Assembly (NCBI RefSeq): GCF_000478925.1
Contig: NZ_AP013072.1
Coordinates: 784,501 to 848,500, forward strand
Reading direction: 5' to 3'
Length of the DNA stretch: 64,000 nucleotides
From: Streptococcus anginosus subsp. whileyi MAS624
Lineage (GTDB): Bacteria > Bacillota > Bacilli > Lactobacillales > Streptococcaceae
Shown: positions 53,588-64,000 of the stretch, in pieces
How positions within the stretch are numbered: position 1 is the stretch's first letter
How the letters are laid out: every line of letters begins with the position of its first letter
Program-made: the position numbers and the translations under genes
The notes under the pieces: generated by a model
Told to the model about the DNA's origin: nothing
Database searches by the model: none
What the model saw: the letters and a program-made list of their open reading frames with translations, nothing else

Positions 53588-54424
53588 TTATTTTCCATTA
53601 CCGAATAATTTTTTAAATGTTTTTGTCTGATTTTTTAAAGGAGATAGCTGATTAAGATCGACATCATGTGCAAAACCACCAATTGAGCCTTGTGATGTGT
53701 ATTGATGTAAATCGTATTTTAAGTCTGTCTTAGGGGCAGCGTTGTAATAACCGTCATTATAGCCGTAAGTTGGAATCCAAATAGCTGTGAATTTCTTAGT
53801 TGAGATACTGTGTTCTTCAAGGAAATAGATTCCGACATAAATCCCGATGTTCTTAGCACCCAATGATGCTAACTTAGCGCGAAAAGCTTCAACACCAGCA
53901 TTCATGTTCTCCATAGTTTTTTCTTCAACATCTAGCCAGTAGTAGGTCGGTTTGTATTTTGAAGCAGCTTTATAAAAACTTTCGGCAGCTTTTTGCATTT
54001 CTTTCTTGTTGCTACCTGCCACATAAGCATAGACAGCGACAGGAATATTTCGTTTTTGAAATTCTTCTATGTGGCGTTGATAGGATTTATCAATTCCGTT
54101 TAAGTGTGTAGCTGCATTTTCTTTTTTTGCTTGTGCTCCGCTATGCACGCGTATAATGGCGCCAGAAACATTTTTTGCTAGTACGTCATAGTTAATATCA
54201 CTTGGCAATTGCCAGCCGGACAAGTCAATGATTGGTTTATAGGCTTTGTCTGCTTCATTGGAATCTGAAGTATCAGTTGACTGAGAAGCAGCTGATGTTT
54301 GTGTAATAGCGTCCTTTTGCTGTTTAGTTTCCTTGTTTTCTGAATAATGCTTCGCTCCTAAAATAATCGCAATGAAGCTAACAAAGAAAACAAAGACAAC
54401 AAGCGGTTTAATCCTCTTTCTCAT
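53588..54424 (-). CDS. GH25 lysozyme-like protein, membrane-anchored
   Basis: 278 residues. N-terminal signal anchor (IKPLVVFVFFVSFIAIILGA), a Ser/Thr-rich linker, then GH25 domain from about 65: PIIDLSGWQLP (catalytic-face Asp), AIIRVHSGA, AVYAYVAGS, YYWLDVEE (catalytic Asp-Glu), and HDVDLNQL at the C-terminus. Hydrolyses muramyl bonds in peptidoglycan or acts as a wall-binding protein. Secreted side. Confidence 0.85.
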   Translation of the reverse strand: MRKRIKPLVVFVFFVSFIAIILGAKHYSENKETKQQKDAITQTSAASQSTDTSDSNEADKAYKPIIDLSGWQLPSDINYDVLAKNVSGAIIRVHSGAQAKKENAATHLNGIDKSYQRHIEEFQKRNIPVAVYAYVAGSNKKEMQKAAESFYKAASKYKPTYYWLDVEEKTMENMNAGVEAFRAKLASLGAKNIGIYVGIYFLEEHSISTKKFTAIWIPTYGYNDGYYNAAPKTDLKYDLHQYTSQGSIGGFAHDVDLNQLSPLKNQTKTFKKLFGNGK

Positions 54425-54704
54425 ATAATTTTATTTTAACGTAAAGTCAGATAAAAAGCAAAATAAACTAGTAGAAAATAAGTATTTGTCATCAAATTGA
54501 AATATTAAAGAAAGCGGTTTATTGGACATAACGGTGAAGAATGCTTATAAATCCTATTCATAGACTCAGCTTATTGTTCTTTTTTTAGTTAAAGTTTAGC
54601 CTAGATACTGCAAGGATTTAAAAAATACCGTTCGTCAAATACTTTTTTTTTACCTTGAAAAGTGGTATAATGTTCGGTGAAAATTTAATAATATTAGGTG
54701 AACT
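54425..54704. promoter_or_regulatory. Intergenic region with ftsW promoter
   Basis: Extended -10 TGGTATAAT (54663-54671) precedes ftsW; the -35 is poor. SD-like TTAGGTGA lies 7 nt before ATG. The rest of the 280 bp is A/T-rich with a T8-9 run (near 54642) and shows no gene. Confidence 0.55.
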
Positions 54705-55937
54705 ATGAAAATTGATAAACGCCACCTGCTGAATTATTCCATTTTGATTCCTTATTTGATTTTATCTATTTTGGGATTGATAGTTGTTTATTCAACGTCA
54801 AGTGCCACTTTAGTACAGGTAGGAGCAAATTCGCTCAGATCTGTTTTAAATCAAGGAATTTTCTGGGTAATCAGCTTGCTTGCTATTGCTTTAATTTACA
54901 AAATAAAGTTAGATTTCTTAAAAGACAATCGACTGATTGTCATTGTTATTTTTGTGGAAATCTTGCTTTTAATTTTATCTCGCTTCCTTGGTGCCCGAAT
55001 CAATGGTGCACATGGTTGGTTACGATTTGGTCCGATTAGTCTCCAGCCGGCTGAGTATTTAAAAATTATTCTGATTTGGTTTTTAGCACAGCGGTTTTCT
55101 CATCAACAAGATGAAATCGCAACGTATGATTATCAGGCTTTAACACGAAATCAATTGATTCCGCGTGCACTGAACGATTGGCGAATCCTGGTCGTGGTGC
55201 TCATTGGGATTGTGGCAGTGCTGCCTGACTTGGGGAATGCGACCATTCTTTTGCTGACGACCTTAATCATGGTAACGGTTAGTGGGATCGGTTATCGCTG
55301 GTTTTCAACTCTTCTTGGGATATTGGTCACTCTTTCCACAGCGGTTTTAGCAGGCATCTGGTTGATTGGTGTGGAAAAAGTTGCTAAGGTTCCTGTGTTT
55401 GGCTATGTAGCAAAACGATTTAGTGCCTTTTTTAATCCTTTTAAAGATTTATCAGGCGCAGGTCACCAGCTAGCTAATTCCTATTACGCCATGAGCAATG
55501 GCGGTTGGTTTGGCTTAGGATTAGGAAATTCTATCGAAAAACGTGGTTATTTGCCAGAAGCACAGACAGACTTCGTCTTTTCCATTGTTATTGAAGAATT
55601 TGGATTTATCGGTGCCAGCTTGATTTTAGCCCTCTTGTTTTTCCTTATTTTGCGGATTATCCTTGTGGGAATTCGAGCGAAAGATCCATTTAATTCTATG
55701 ATGGCTCTTGGTGTCGGTGGAATGTTACTGACACAAACGTTTGTCAATATTGGAGGAATTTCCGGTTTGATTCCTTCGACGGGTGTCACCTTCCCATTCT
55801 TATCACAAGGTGGAAATAGTTTGTTAGTATTATCCGTAGCGATTGCTTTTGTTTTAAACATTGATGCCAATGAAAAACGAGAAAGTTTGTATAGAGAAAT
55901 CGAAGAAACCAATCACGGTTTAAGAATTATTCGCTAA
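54705..55937 (+). CDS. ftsW: Cell division SEDS glycosyltransferase FtsW
   Basis: 410 residues, ten membrane helices. SEDS motifs RINGAHGWLRFGPISLQPAEYLK (Asp replaced region as in family; here split), LPDLGNATILL, and the large extracellular loop GWFGLGLGNSIEKRGYLPEAQTDFVFSIVIEEFG. FtsW polymerises septal glycan with PBP2x. Placement next to ppc is typical for streptococcal ftsW rather than rodA. Confidence 0.92.
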   Translation: MKIDKRHLLNYSILIPYLILSILGLIVVYSTSSATLVQVGANSLRSVLNQGIFWVISLLAIALIYKIKLDFLKDNRLIVIVIFVEILLLILSRFLGARINGAHGWLRFGPISLQPAEYLKIILIWFLAQRFSHQQDEIATYDYQALTRNQLIPRALNDWRILVVVLIGIVAVLPDLGNATILLLTTLIMVTVSGIGYRWFSTLLGILVTLSTAVLAGIWLIGVEKVAKVPVFGYVAKRFSAFFNPFKDLSGAGHQLANSYYAMSNGGWFGLGLGNSIEKRGYLPEAQTDFVFSIVIEEFGFIGASLILALLFFLILRIILVGIRAKDPFNSMMALGVGGMLLTQTFVNIGGISGLIPSTGVTFPFLSQGGNSLLVLSVAIAFVLNIDANEKRESLYREIEETNHGLRIIR

Positions 55938-55975
55938 CGTTAGATTGAGCAAAAGCTTATTGAAAGGTGTAGATT

Positions 55976-58675
55976 ATGTCACTTCAAAAATTAGAAAATT
56001 ACAACAATAAAGAAGTTATCAAAGAAGAAGTTACGATTCTGACGGACTTATTAGAAGAAGTTACAAAAAATATGCTGAGTCCTGAAACCTTTGAAAAAAT
56101 CATTGCTTTAAAAGAATTAGCAGCAGCTGGAAATTATGAAGGGTTAAATGAGATTGTTCAAAGTCTATCGAACAAGGAAATGTCCTATATTTCTCGTTAT
56201 TTTTCAATCCTGCCTCTTTTAATCAATATTTCAGAAGATGTGGATTTGGCTTTTGAGATTAACTATCAAAATAATGTGGGGCAAGATTATCTTGGGAAAT
56301 TATCCACAACGATTGATTTGGTTGCTGAAAAGGAAAACGCTGCTGAAATTTTGGAGCATTTGAATGTGGTTCCTGTTTTAACAGCTCACCCAACTCAAGT
56401 GCAACGAACGACTATGTTGGATTTGACCAATCATATTCATGTCTTGTTGCGTAAATACCGCGATGTGCGAATGGGCTTGCTCAATGAGCAAAAATGGCAC
56501 AATAATCTTCGTCGATATATCGAAATTATCATGCGGACAGATATGATTCGTGAGAAGAAATTAAAAGTGACCAATGAAATCACCAATGTGATGGAATACT
56601 ACAATAGCTCTTTCTTGCAGGCGGTGACTAATTTAACAGAAGAATACAAGCGCTTAGCCAAACAGCACGGGATTGACCTGAAAAATCCTACCCCTATTAC
56701 GATGGGAATGTGGATTGGTGGTGACCGAGATGGAAATCCTTATGTTACAGCTGAAACATTGAAAAAATCCGCTTTGACACAATGTGAAGTGATTATGAAC
56801 TATTACGATACGAAAGTTGCTAATTTGTACCGTGAATTTTCTTTGTCAACAGGTATCGTAAAAGTAAGTGAAGCGGTGCAGGAAATGGCTTATCTGTCAG
56901 AAGATAATTCTATTTACCGCGAAAAAGAATTGTATCGTCGAGCCTTCTACTATATTCAAACAAAACTAAAAAATACAAAGACTTACTTTATTGATCAGAT
57001 AAAAACCGAGCCACATTACCACAAAATTGAAGAATTTAAACATGATTTACTAGCTATCAAGCAGTCTCTTCTTGAAAATAAAGGCGAAGCAATGATTTCT
57101 GGTGAGTTTACTGAGTTGCTTCAAGCAGTAGAAGTATTCGGTTTTTACCTTGCTTCCATTGATATGCGTCAAGATTCCAGTGTTCATGAAGCCTGCGTTG
57201 CAGAGTTATTAGCGAGCGCAGGAATTGTGGAGCATTATAGCGAGCTTTCTGAAGACGAAAAATGTCACGTTCTGCTAAATGAACTTCTCTATGATCCGCG
57301 GATTCTCTCTGCAACACATGCTAAAAAATCTGCCCTTTTACAAAAAGAATTAGAGATTTTTCAAACGGCGCGTGAGTTGAAAGACAAGCTAGGAGATGCG
57401 GTTATTAAGCAAACCATTATTTCTCATGCTACGAGCGTGTCTGACCTTTTAGAGTTGGCTGTTATGCACAAGGAAGTTGGTCTCATTGACAAAGAATTTG
57501 CGCGTGTACAGATTGTGCCGCTCTTTGAAACCATTGAAGACTTGGATAATTCCTATGACACGATGAAGAAATACTTATCTCTTCCAATCGCTCAGAAATG
57601 GATTGCCTCTAATAACAACTATCAAGAAATCATGCTGGGCTATTCAGACAGCAATAAAGACGGTGGTTACTTATCATCCTGCTGGACTCTTTATAAAGCG
57701 CAACAGCAATTGACTGCTATCGGAGATGAATTTGGTGTGAAAATCACCTTTTTCCACGGTCGTGGTGGAACGGTTGGTCGTGGTGGCGGACCTACTTATG
57801 AAGCCATTACCTCTCAGCCTCTCCGTAGTATCAATGACCGGATTCGCTTGACAGAGCAAGGAGAAGTCATTGGCAATAAATACGGAAATAAAGACGCTGC
57901 GTACTACAATTTAGAAATGCTGGTGTCGGCAACGATTAACCGTATGATTACCAAGAAAAAGAGCGATACTAGCACATCTAACCGCTATGAGCATATTATG
58001 GATCAGGTAGTAGAACGAAGCTATCAAATTTATCGTGATTTGGTTTTTGGCAATGAGCATTTTTATGATTATTTCTTTGAATCAAGTCCGATCAAAGCTA
58101 TTTCCAGCTTTAATATTGGTTCGCGACCGGCTGCGCGTAAAACAATTACCGAAATCGGTGGCTTGCGTGCCATTCCGTGGGTCTTTTCATGGTCCCAAAG
58201 TCGAGTGATGTTTCCTGGTTGGTATGGTGTTGGATCCAGCTTTAAAGAATTTATTGATGAAAATCCAAAAGAAAATCTAGCTTTCTTAAGAAAGATGTAT
58301 AAAAACTGGCCTTTCTTCCAATCGCTTTTGTCCAATGTGGACATGGTGCTGTCTAAGTCGAATATGAATATCGCCTTTGAATATGCAAAACTATGCGAAG
58401 ATGAAAAAGTTCAAGAAATCTATTACACAATCTTAGATGAGTGGCAGTTGACCAAGAATGTCATTCTTGCTATTGAAGATTATGATGAACTGTTAGAGGA
58501 AAATCCATACTTGCGAGACAGTTTGGATTACCGCATGCGTTATTTTAATATCTTGAATTATATTCAGCTAGAACTCATCAAACGCCAACGCCGTGGGGAG
58601 TTATCTCCTGACGAAGAAAGGTTGATTCACGTCACAATCAATGGAATTGCGACTGGACTGAGAAATTCAGGCTGA
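55976..58675 (+). CDS. ppc: Phosphoenolpyruvate carboxylase
   Basis: 899 residues, full length. Catalytic motifs [11 protein letters not shown] (active-site His), [21 protein letters not shown], and the glycine-rich [20 protein letters not shown]. Makes oxaloacetate from PEP and bicarbonate. SD AAAGGTGTAG; terminator immediately after. Confidence 0.97.
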   Translation: MSLQKLENYNNKEVIKEEVTILTDLLEEVTKNMLSPETFEKIIALKELAAAGNYEGLNEIVQSLSNKEMSYISRYFSILPLLINISEDVDLAFEINYQNNVGQDYLGKLSTTIDLVAEKENAAEILEHLNVVPVLTAHPTQVQRTTMLDLTNHIHVLLRKYRDVRMGLLNEQKWHNNLRRYIEIIMRTDMIREKKLKVTNEITNVMEYYNSSFLQAVTNLTEEYKRLAKQHGIDLKNPTPITMGMWIGGDRDGNPYVTAETLKKSALTQCEVIMNYYDTKVANLYREFSLSTGIVKVSEAVQEMAYLSEDNSIYREKELYRRAFYYIQTKLKNTKTYFIDQIKTEPHYHKIEEFKHDLLAIKQSLLENKGEAMISGEFTELLQAVEVFGFYLASIDMRQDSSVHEACVAELLASAGIVEHYSELSEDEKCHVLLNELLYDPRILSATHAKKSALLQKELEIFQTARELKDKLGDAVIKQTIISHATSVSDLLELAVMHKEVGLIDKEFARVQIVPLFETIEDLDNSYDTMKKYLSLPIAQKWIASNNNYQEIMLGYSDSNKDGGYLSSCWTLYKAQQQLTAIGDEFGVKITFFHGRGGTVGRGGGPTYEAITSQPLRSINDRIRLTEQGEVIGNKYGNKDAAYYNLEMLVSATINRMITKKKSDTSTSNRYEHIMDQVVERSYQIYRDLVFGNEHFYDYFFESSPIKAISSFNIGSRPAARKTITEIGGLRAIPWVFSWSQSRVMFPGWYGVGSSFKEFIDENPKENLAFLRKMYKNWPFFQSLLSNVDMVLSKSNMNIAFEYAKLCEDEKVQEIYYTILDEWQLTKNVILAIEDYDELLEENPYLRDSLDYRMRYFNILNYIQLELIKRQRRGELSPDEERLIHVTINGIATGLRNSG

Positions 58676-58683
58676 TGAAGAAT

Positions 58684-58711
58684 AAAAAATCGGATTATTT
58701 CCGATTTTTTT
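58684..58711 (+). terminator. Terminator of ppc
   Basis: AAAAAATCGGA/TCCGATTTTTT stem, perfect, with TTATT loop. Confidence 0.9.
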
Positions 58712-58718
58712 ATATCTT

Positions 58719-58747
58719 TGTAACCCAAAATGCTTCCAATTCGTTAT
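58719..58747 (+). promoter_or_regulatory. ECF-type autoregulatory promoter of the sigma/anti-sigma pair
   Basis: TGTAAC (58719-58724), 17 nt, CGTTAT (58742-58747). This matches ECF sigma promoters (TGAAAC/TGTAAC-N16/17-CGT) and suggests the sigma factor activates its own operon. Confidence 0.62.
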
Positions 58748-58773
58748 ACTAGTGAAGGAAGGGGGATGAGGAT

Positions 58774-59271
58774 ATCAAACTAGATGATTATGAAAAAGTC
58801 TTGATTACCTTTGCGAAAGAAATCGTCTATTATCTGCAAGGCTCAGGCGTTCCAAAAGAGCAAGCAGAAGATGTTGTTCAGGATGTTTTTATCAAAATGC
58901 TAGAGTCTGATTTTGTCATCCCTGCTCAAAAAATGCGAGCTTGGATGTATCGTGTGTCTATTCACCGCTATATTGACAAATACCGGCGTGATAAGCATTA
59001 TATGGAAATCCTGCGGCGAGATTTTTTTACAAAGGAAAATCAATTGATTGTTGAAGGAGCAGATTATGACTTTCTCATGGAGGAAGTAGAAAAGTTGCCA
59101 ACACAGGATAAAATCATGTTGGATCTTTATTATTTTCAAGGGTTCTCAACAGGCGAAATAGCAGAAGTGCTTCATTATTCTAAAAGCAAGGTCAAGGTTC
59201 AGCTCATGCGCAGTCGAAAGAAACTTCGACAGGTTTTGGAAAAGAAAGGATATCATCATGGAAACTTTTGA
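58774..59271 (+). CDS. ECF-type RNA polymerase sigma factor, start codon unusual
   Basis: About 165 residues. Region 2 carries QAEDVVQDVFIKMLE and AWMYRVSIHRYIDKYRRDKHY; region 4 carries LDLYYFQGFSTGEIAEVLHY and SKSKVKVQLMRSRKKLR. The frame has no ATG, GTG or TTG upstream of TTG 58801, which would delete the N-terminal LDDYEKVLI-like residues that family members keep and has no SD. ATC 58774, just after a strong SD (GGGGGATGAGG), is the best-placed initiator, giving IKLDDYEKVL. A 5-codon ATG frame (58766-58783) overlaps it. The 3' end overlaps the anti-sigma gene by 14 nt. Confidence 0.75.
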   Translation: MKLDDYEKVLITFAKEIVYYLQGSGVPKEQAEDVVQDVFIKMLESDFVIPAQKMRAWMYRVSIHRYIDKYRRDKHYMEILRRDFFTKENQLIVEGADYDFLMEEVEKLPTQDKIMLDLYYFQGFSTGEIAEVLHYSKSKVKVQLMRSRKKLRQVLEKKGYHHGNF

Positions 59272-60322
59272 AATCGTTGCAAAGAAAAACAAAAAAAGGA
59301 TGATTAAGCGGATTATCCTCTGGTCAACAACAGTAGTGGTAGTATTTTTTGGAATATATATTGCCGCTCGTATGATTACAGGAAAACTCATCAGCGACCA
59401 AGCTTGGAAGGTTGTCAATGAGGTACAGCTAGTTGAAAACGTCGCTTTTCCTAATATTGAAACGTATACCTGGTCTGCTAATGGTGGGGACATGCTCCAT
59501 GGTGGTATTAAAGGTAGACAAGCCAAAGATATTTATGGGATTCCGCTAGACTATGGTGAATACAAGACAGATTTTGGAATTTTTAATATCAATCGAGGAA
59601 CTCTTTTTCATGCAAATTCTGGAAGATATACGGAATCTGGGGCAACTATTCAAATAGAAAACAATCAAAAAGTGCCACAATTCTACAATAAAAATGTGAA
59701 AGAGGAGAAAGGAGAACCTGTTCATGAACCAACCCAAGAACTTCCTTATATCAAAGAAATGAAAAATCAACTGGTAGAAGTGGCTCTGACTTTTGATAAA
59801 CCATATAGTTTAAAAGAAATTCGAGCAATGATTCCTAAGAATCTTAAAACCAATTGGTATTGGATTGGTACAAATTCAACAGGTGATCCAAGTTGGTGGC
59901 AACCAAGTAATCTATACGGCACGAGTCCAGATTATCTAACGAAAAAAGAATATGTTCACAAAAAGGAAGCAGAAGAAGCTATTAAAAATCTCAAAGAAGG
60001 AGAGAGACTGAGTAACAGACTTGCCCAAATGAAAGATGTAGATGGATTCTTGCTTAATCTGAAGAAATATATTAAAAGTGGATTTGGAAAAAGTAGCTAC
60101 AATAATGCAACTCCGTCAGATGACATTAAAACCTACTTGAAAAAATTTGGTAAGCTAGACTTGTCTAAGAAAGAAGACCTAGAAAAATTAGAATTCTCAG
60201 GCGTTATCCTAACAGGAAAAGCTGAAAATTTTGCTCAGTTGGAAGGTAAGGAGTGGATTTACGCATCAAGTATTGGGGCTTCTACACCAAATCAACCATA
60301 CTACAAGTTGGACAAAGAATAA
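59258..60322 (+). CDS. Anti-sigma factor with sigma-regulator domains
   Basis: 354 residues. Short cytosolic N-terminus (ETFEIVAKKNKKRMIKRIIL) likely binding the sigma factor, one transmembrane helix (about 22-44), then an extracytoplasmic Sigma_reg_N/Sigma_reg_C-type region with VALTFDKPYSLKEIRAMIP and TGDPSWWQPSN. Membrane-anchored repressor of the ECF sigma factor; the signal is unknown. SD AAAGGAT lies within the sigma gene. Confidence 0.85.
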   Translation: METFEIVAKKNKKRMIKRIILWSTTVVVVFFGIYIAARMITGKLISDQAWKVVNEVQLVENVAFPNIETYTWSANGGDMLHGGIKGRQAKDIYGIPLDYGEYKTDFGIFNINRGTLFHANSGRYTESGATIQIENNQKVPQFYNKNVKEEKGEPVHEPTQELPYIKEMKNQLVEVALTFDKPYSLKEIRAMIPKNLKTNWYWIGTNSTGDPSWWQPSNLYGTSPDYLTKKEYVHKKEAEEAIKNLKEGERLSNRLAQMKDVDGFLLNLKKYIKSGFGKSSYNNATPSDDIKTYLKKFGKLDLSKKEDLEKLEFSGVILTGKAENFAQLEGKEWIYASSIGASTPNQPYYKLDKE

Positions 60323-60346
60323 ATTGATAAAAAAGGCGTAAAATGC

Positions 60347-60374
60347 TTGCAATTTGAAGAAAATTTGATAAAAT
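60347..60374 (+). promoter_or_regulatory. Promoter of tuf
   Basis: TTGCAA (60347-60352), 16 nt, TAAAAT (60369-60374) with extended TGA; an 70-nt leader precedes tuf. Confidence 0.68.
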
Positions 60375-60445
60375 AGTAAGGAAAGTTAGACTGTATTGCC
60401 TACTGTCTATCTATAAAATATATTTTATTGGAGGCTTTTACTCAA

Positions 60446-61642
60446 ATGGCAAAAGAAAAATACGATCGTAGTAAACCACACGTTAACATCGGTACAATTG
60501 GACACGTTGACCATGGTAAAACTACCCTAACTGCAGCTATCACGACTGTACTTGCACGTCGTCTTCCAAGTTCAGTTAACCAACCAAAAGATTACTCATC
60601 TATTGATGCTGCTCCAGAAGAACGCGAACGCGGAATCACTATCAACACTGCACACGTTGAATACGAAACTGCTAAACGTCACTATGCTCACATCGACGCT
60701 CCAGGACACGCAGACTACGTTAAAAACATGATCACTGGTGCTGCTCAAATGGATGGAGCTATCCTTGTAGTAGCTTCAACTGACGGACCAATGCCTCAAA
60801 CTCGTGAACACATTCTTCTTTCACGCCAAGTAGGTGTTAAATACCTTATCGTCTTCATGAATAAAGTTGACTTGGTTGACGATGAAGAATTGCTTGAATT
60901 GGTTGAAATGGAAATCCGTGACCTTCTTTCAGAATACGATTTCCCAGGTGATGAAATCCCAGTTATCCAAGGTTCAGCTCTTAAAGCTCTTGAAGGTGAT
61001 GAAAAATATGAAGACATCATCATGGAATTGATGGATACTGTTGATGAATACATTCCAGAACCAGAACGTGACACTGACAAACCATTGCTTCTTCCAGTCG
61101 AAGATGTATTCTCAATTACTGGACGTGGTACTGTTGCTTCAGGACGTATCGACCGTGGTACTGTTAAAGTCAACGACGAAGTTGAAATCGTTGGTATCCG
61201 TGACGAAATCCAAAAAGCAGTTGTTACTGGTGTTGAAATGTTCCGTAAACAATTGGACGAAGGTCTTGCTGGAGATAACGTAGGGGTTCTTCTTCGTGGT
61301 ATCCAACGTGACGAAATCGAACGTGGACAAGTTCTTGCTAAACCAGGTTCAATTCATCCACATACTAAGTTCAAAGGTGAAGTTTACATCCTTACTAAAG
61401 AAGAAGGTGGACGTCATACTCCATTCTTCAACAACTACCGTCCTCAATTCTACTTCCGTACTACAGACGTTACAGGTTCAATCGAACTTCCTGCAGGTAC
61501 TGAAATGGTAATGCCTGGTGATAACGTAACAATTGATGTTGAGTTGATCCACCCAATTGCCGTAGAACAAGGAACTACATTCTCTATCCGTGAAGGTGGA
61601 CGTACTGTAGGTTCAGGTATGGTTACAGAAATCGAAGCTTAA
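60446..61642 (+). CDS. tuf: Elongation factor Tu
   Basis: 398 residues from ATG 60446 (SD TTGGAGG). G1 [10 protein letters not shown]2 [14 protein letters not shown]3 DAPGHADY, G4 NKVDLVDD, and SALKALEG G5. Domains 2 and 3 complete. Strongly codon-biased as a highly expressed gene. Followed by terminator. Confidence 0.98.
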   Translation: MAKEKYDRSKPHVNIGTIGHVDHGKTTLTAAITTVLARRLPSSVNQPKDYSSIDAAPEERERGITINTAHVEYETAKRHYAHIDAPGHADYVKNMITGAAQMDGAILVVASTDGPMPQTREHILLSRQVGVKYLIVFMNKVDLVDDEELLELVEMEIRDLLSEYDFPGDEIPVIQGSALKALEGDEKYEDIIMELMDTVDEYIPEPERDTDKPLLLPVEDVFSITGRGTVASGRIDRGTVKVNDEVEIVGIRDEIQKAVVTGVEMFRKQLDEGLAGDNVGVLLRGIQRDEIERGQVLAKPGSIHPHTKFKGEVYILTKEEGGRHTPFFNNYRPQFYFRTTDVTGSIELPAGTEMVMPGDNVTIDVELIHPIAVEQGTTFSIREGGRTVGSGMVTEIEA

Positions 61643-61684
61643 TTCAGTTAAGTTCCCAGATGAACAATTAAAGTCAGACAAACG

Positions 61685-61712
61685 AGCTCCGCTATTGCGG
61701 GGCTTTCTTTTT
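61685..61712 (+). terminator. Terminator of tuf
   Basis: AGCTCCGC (61685-61692)/GCGGGGCT (61697-61704) with TATT loop and T-rich tail. Confidence 0.88.
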
Positions 61713-61754
61713 TATGATTTCATTCGACTCAGTCTTTATTTCTCTATTAAATTA

Positions 61755-61763
61755 TGGTAAAAT
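61755..61763 (+). promoter_or_regulatory. Promoter element of tpiA
   Basis: Extended -10 TGGTAAAAT (61755-61763) about 35 nt upstream of ATG; the -35 is weak. Confidence 0.5.
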
Positions 61764-61774
61764 AATAGATGTAA

Positions 61775-62557
<783 letters not shown>

Positions 62558-62575
62558 TTCTTAAAAGAAATAATT

Positions 62576-62606
62576 AGCTTGCCATATTTTATGGCAGGCT
62601 TATTTT
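62576..62606 (+). terminator. Terminator of tpiA
   Basis: AGCTTGCCAT (62576-62585)/ATGGCAGGCT (62591-62600) with one wobble, then TATTTT. Confidence 0.8.
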
Positions 62607-62622
62607 AAAATGGAGAAATAAA

Positions 62623-64000
62623 ATGAAAAAGAAAAGTTTATTTTATTTAGCAAGCACAGCTATTTTAATTGCAGCTAGTTCACATCAGGTTTTTGCTGAT
62701 GAACCTGTAAAAACTTCTACGCCACAGCCGACAGTAGAAGTCAATAAACAAGAAGCTCATTCTTCAGTTGAACTCCAAACAAAAGAAGTAACTCAAACTG
62801 CTCCAATAAATCAAACAACTTCATCTTCTTCATCTAAAAATGAAGCAACTGCTTCATCAACCGCTTCAACTGAAGCTAAAGTTTCAGAAGAACAAAATGT
62901 TGTAAAAGAAAATTCGACAACTACAACTGAGACTAAAAAAGACAATAAGTCAACTTTTTTTGCTACGCAGAATAATCAAACAACAGCTAGAAGTAATCCT
63001 GATGCGCAAGTAAAAAAATCAACCTTTGTAGATGTCAGCAGTCATAATGGGCATATCAGCAAAGAGGATTATCAACATTTAGCTGAAAAAGGGGTAAATG
63101 GGGTTGTTGTCAAATTAACAGAAGGAACGAGCTATAAAAATCCTTATGCGGCTTCTCAAACACGGAATGCACAAGCGGCAGGTATGCAAGTGTCGGCTTA
63201 TGCCTTTTCTCATTATACTAATGAAGCAGAAGCAAGAGCAGAAGCGCGCTATTTTGCAGAGGAAGCAAGGCGATTGAACCTTCCTTCCTCAACTGTTATG
63301 GTAAATGATATTGAAGATTCTGATATGCGTCCAAATATCAATGCAACTACTCAAGCTTGGGCAGATGAAATGCGGCGTATGGGCTTTTCAAATTTGATGT
63401 ACTATACAAGTGCAAGTTGGCTTGATCGAAATAATCTCAGAACGAAAGGACCAATCCAAATAGAGCAATTTGGCTTGGAGAATTTCTGGGTAGCGCAATA
63501 TCCAACTTCAAAATTAAGTGCAGATGATGCGAAAACACTGAAATATAATAGTGAAGCAGGTGCTTGGCAGTTTACTTCGTAAGCTGAACTACTACCTGGT
63601 CGTCATGTATTTGACCAAAGCGTGGATTATACTGGACGATTTACGAATAAGGCAACTCCAAGCAATCGTGCTGCAAATCAGCCAATAAAGGGAAAAATCA
63701 CGGTTCAAAACAATAATCCTAACACAGGAACCTTTGATGTGATTGTGTCAGATGTTTCTGCTCCTTATGGCGTTCGTGAAGTGAAGTTACCGACCTGGTC
63801 TAATGTCAATGGTCAAGATGACATTATTTGGTATACAGCTGCTAAACAGGCTGATGGAACTTATAAAGTAACAGTAAGGGCAGTAGATCACAAATTTTCT
63901 ACAGGACTCTATCACATTCACCTTTATTACATCCAAAATAATGGGAAATTGGTTGGCGTAGGTGGAACAACTACCGAGCTTTCATTTGGACGACCTCAAG
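62623..64000 (+). pseudogene. Secreted GH25 lysozyme with Bsp-like C-terminal domain, one in-frame TAA (3' end outside window)
   Basis: Signal peptide of 25 residues (KKKSLFYLASTAILIAASSH, cleavage near VFAD), Ser/Thr-rich linker to about 130, GH25 domain (STFVDVSSHNGHISKEDY, GVVVKLTEGTSY, VMVNDIEDSD, ENFWVAQYP, GAWQFTS). A TAA at 63580-63582 follows WQFTS, yet the same frame continues open to the window end with AELLPGRHVFDQSVDYTGRF and a GBS_Bsp-like repeat (PNTGTFDVIVSDVSAPYGVR, GTYKVTVRAVDHKFSTGLYH). The stop truncates just after the catalytic domain. One C-to-T from CAA would restore it. If the stop is real, a secreted lysozyme domain without wall-binding module remains. Confidence 0.8.

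Noticed and set aside
54510..54530. cre site upstream of ftsW
   Set aside because: GAAAGCGGTTTA resembles cre but has about three mismatches to the consensus.

Overview
The window looks like chromosome of an oral (viridans-type) Streptococcus. Supporting genes are the nrdH-nrdE block, ptsH-ptsI, uvrC, rpmE2, a T-box-controlled thrS, lysS, ftsW-ppc, tuf and tpiA; base composition is low-GC Firmicute and Shine-Dalgarno sites are strong. The species cannot be fixed from this stretch alone.

Layout. 1-6050: housekeeping genes (nrdE partial, nrdH with tandem NrdR boxes, ptsHI, uvrC). 6100-8850: a two-gene HNH nuclease plus AAA ATPase module resembling a Septu-type defence system; its ATPase is cut by one in-frame TAG. 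8950-17520: nitroreductase, pepV, an NmrA-like protein, a UDG-family protein, a MarR-ABC (osmoprotectant-type) operon, a twice-frameshifted quinone oxidoreductase, an LdcB-type carboxypeptidase lipoprotein and a cupin. 17651-25435: a 7.8-kb integrative mobilizable element inserted in the 3' end of rpmE2 and bounded by a 19-bp direct repeat. It carries a tyrosine integrase, CI-like repressor, Xis-like and RepA_N-like proteins, an Spx-like protein lacking CxxC, a Rep_trans rolling-circle initiator, a pMV158-type oriT with a MobV relaxase (one nonsense codon), two long hairpin arrays, and a previously hidden Fst/par-type toxin with its antisense RNA.

25417-32110: rpmE2, nrnA/pde2, flavodoxin, a solitary sufB, a relic of a type II-A CRISPR locus (tracrRNA, one 30-nt spacer and one repeat, with no cas genes), then a threonyl T-box governing a P-loop kinase and thrS. 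32114-36883: TetR plus a MacB-like ABC exporter with a very long extracellular coiled coil. 38358-47701: a glycyl-radical enzyme cluster (activase, two regulators, PTS IIA/IIB/IIC, GCVE-type glycyl radical enzyme, fructose-6-phosphate-aldolase-like protein, glycerol dehydrogenase) with two identical palindromic operators. 47790-49826: small accreted genes and decaying copies. 49912-64000: lysS, phosphatase, ybaK, PopT/DUF368, two GH25 lysozymes, ftsW, ppc, an ECF sigma/anti-sigma pair with an ECF-type autoregulatory promoter and no normal start codon, tuf and tpiA.

The main points of interest are the collapsed CRISPR locus with its orphan tracrRNA, the element with its hidden type I toxin-antitoxin and structured transfer/replication regions, the HNH-ATPase pair, and the finding that three otherwise intact genes (ATPase, relaxase, GH25 lysozyme) each carry one in-frame stop compatible with Gln-to-stop C-to-T changes. 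All calls come from reading the sequence; no database search was run.
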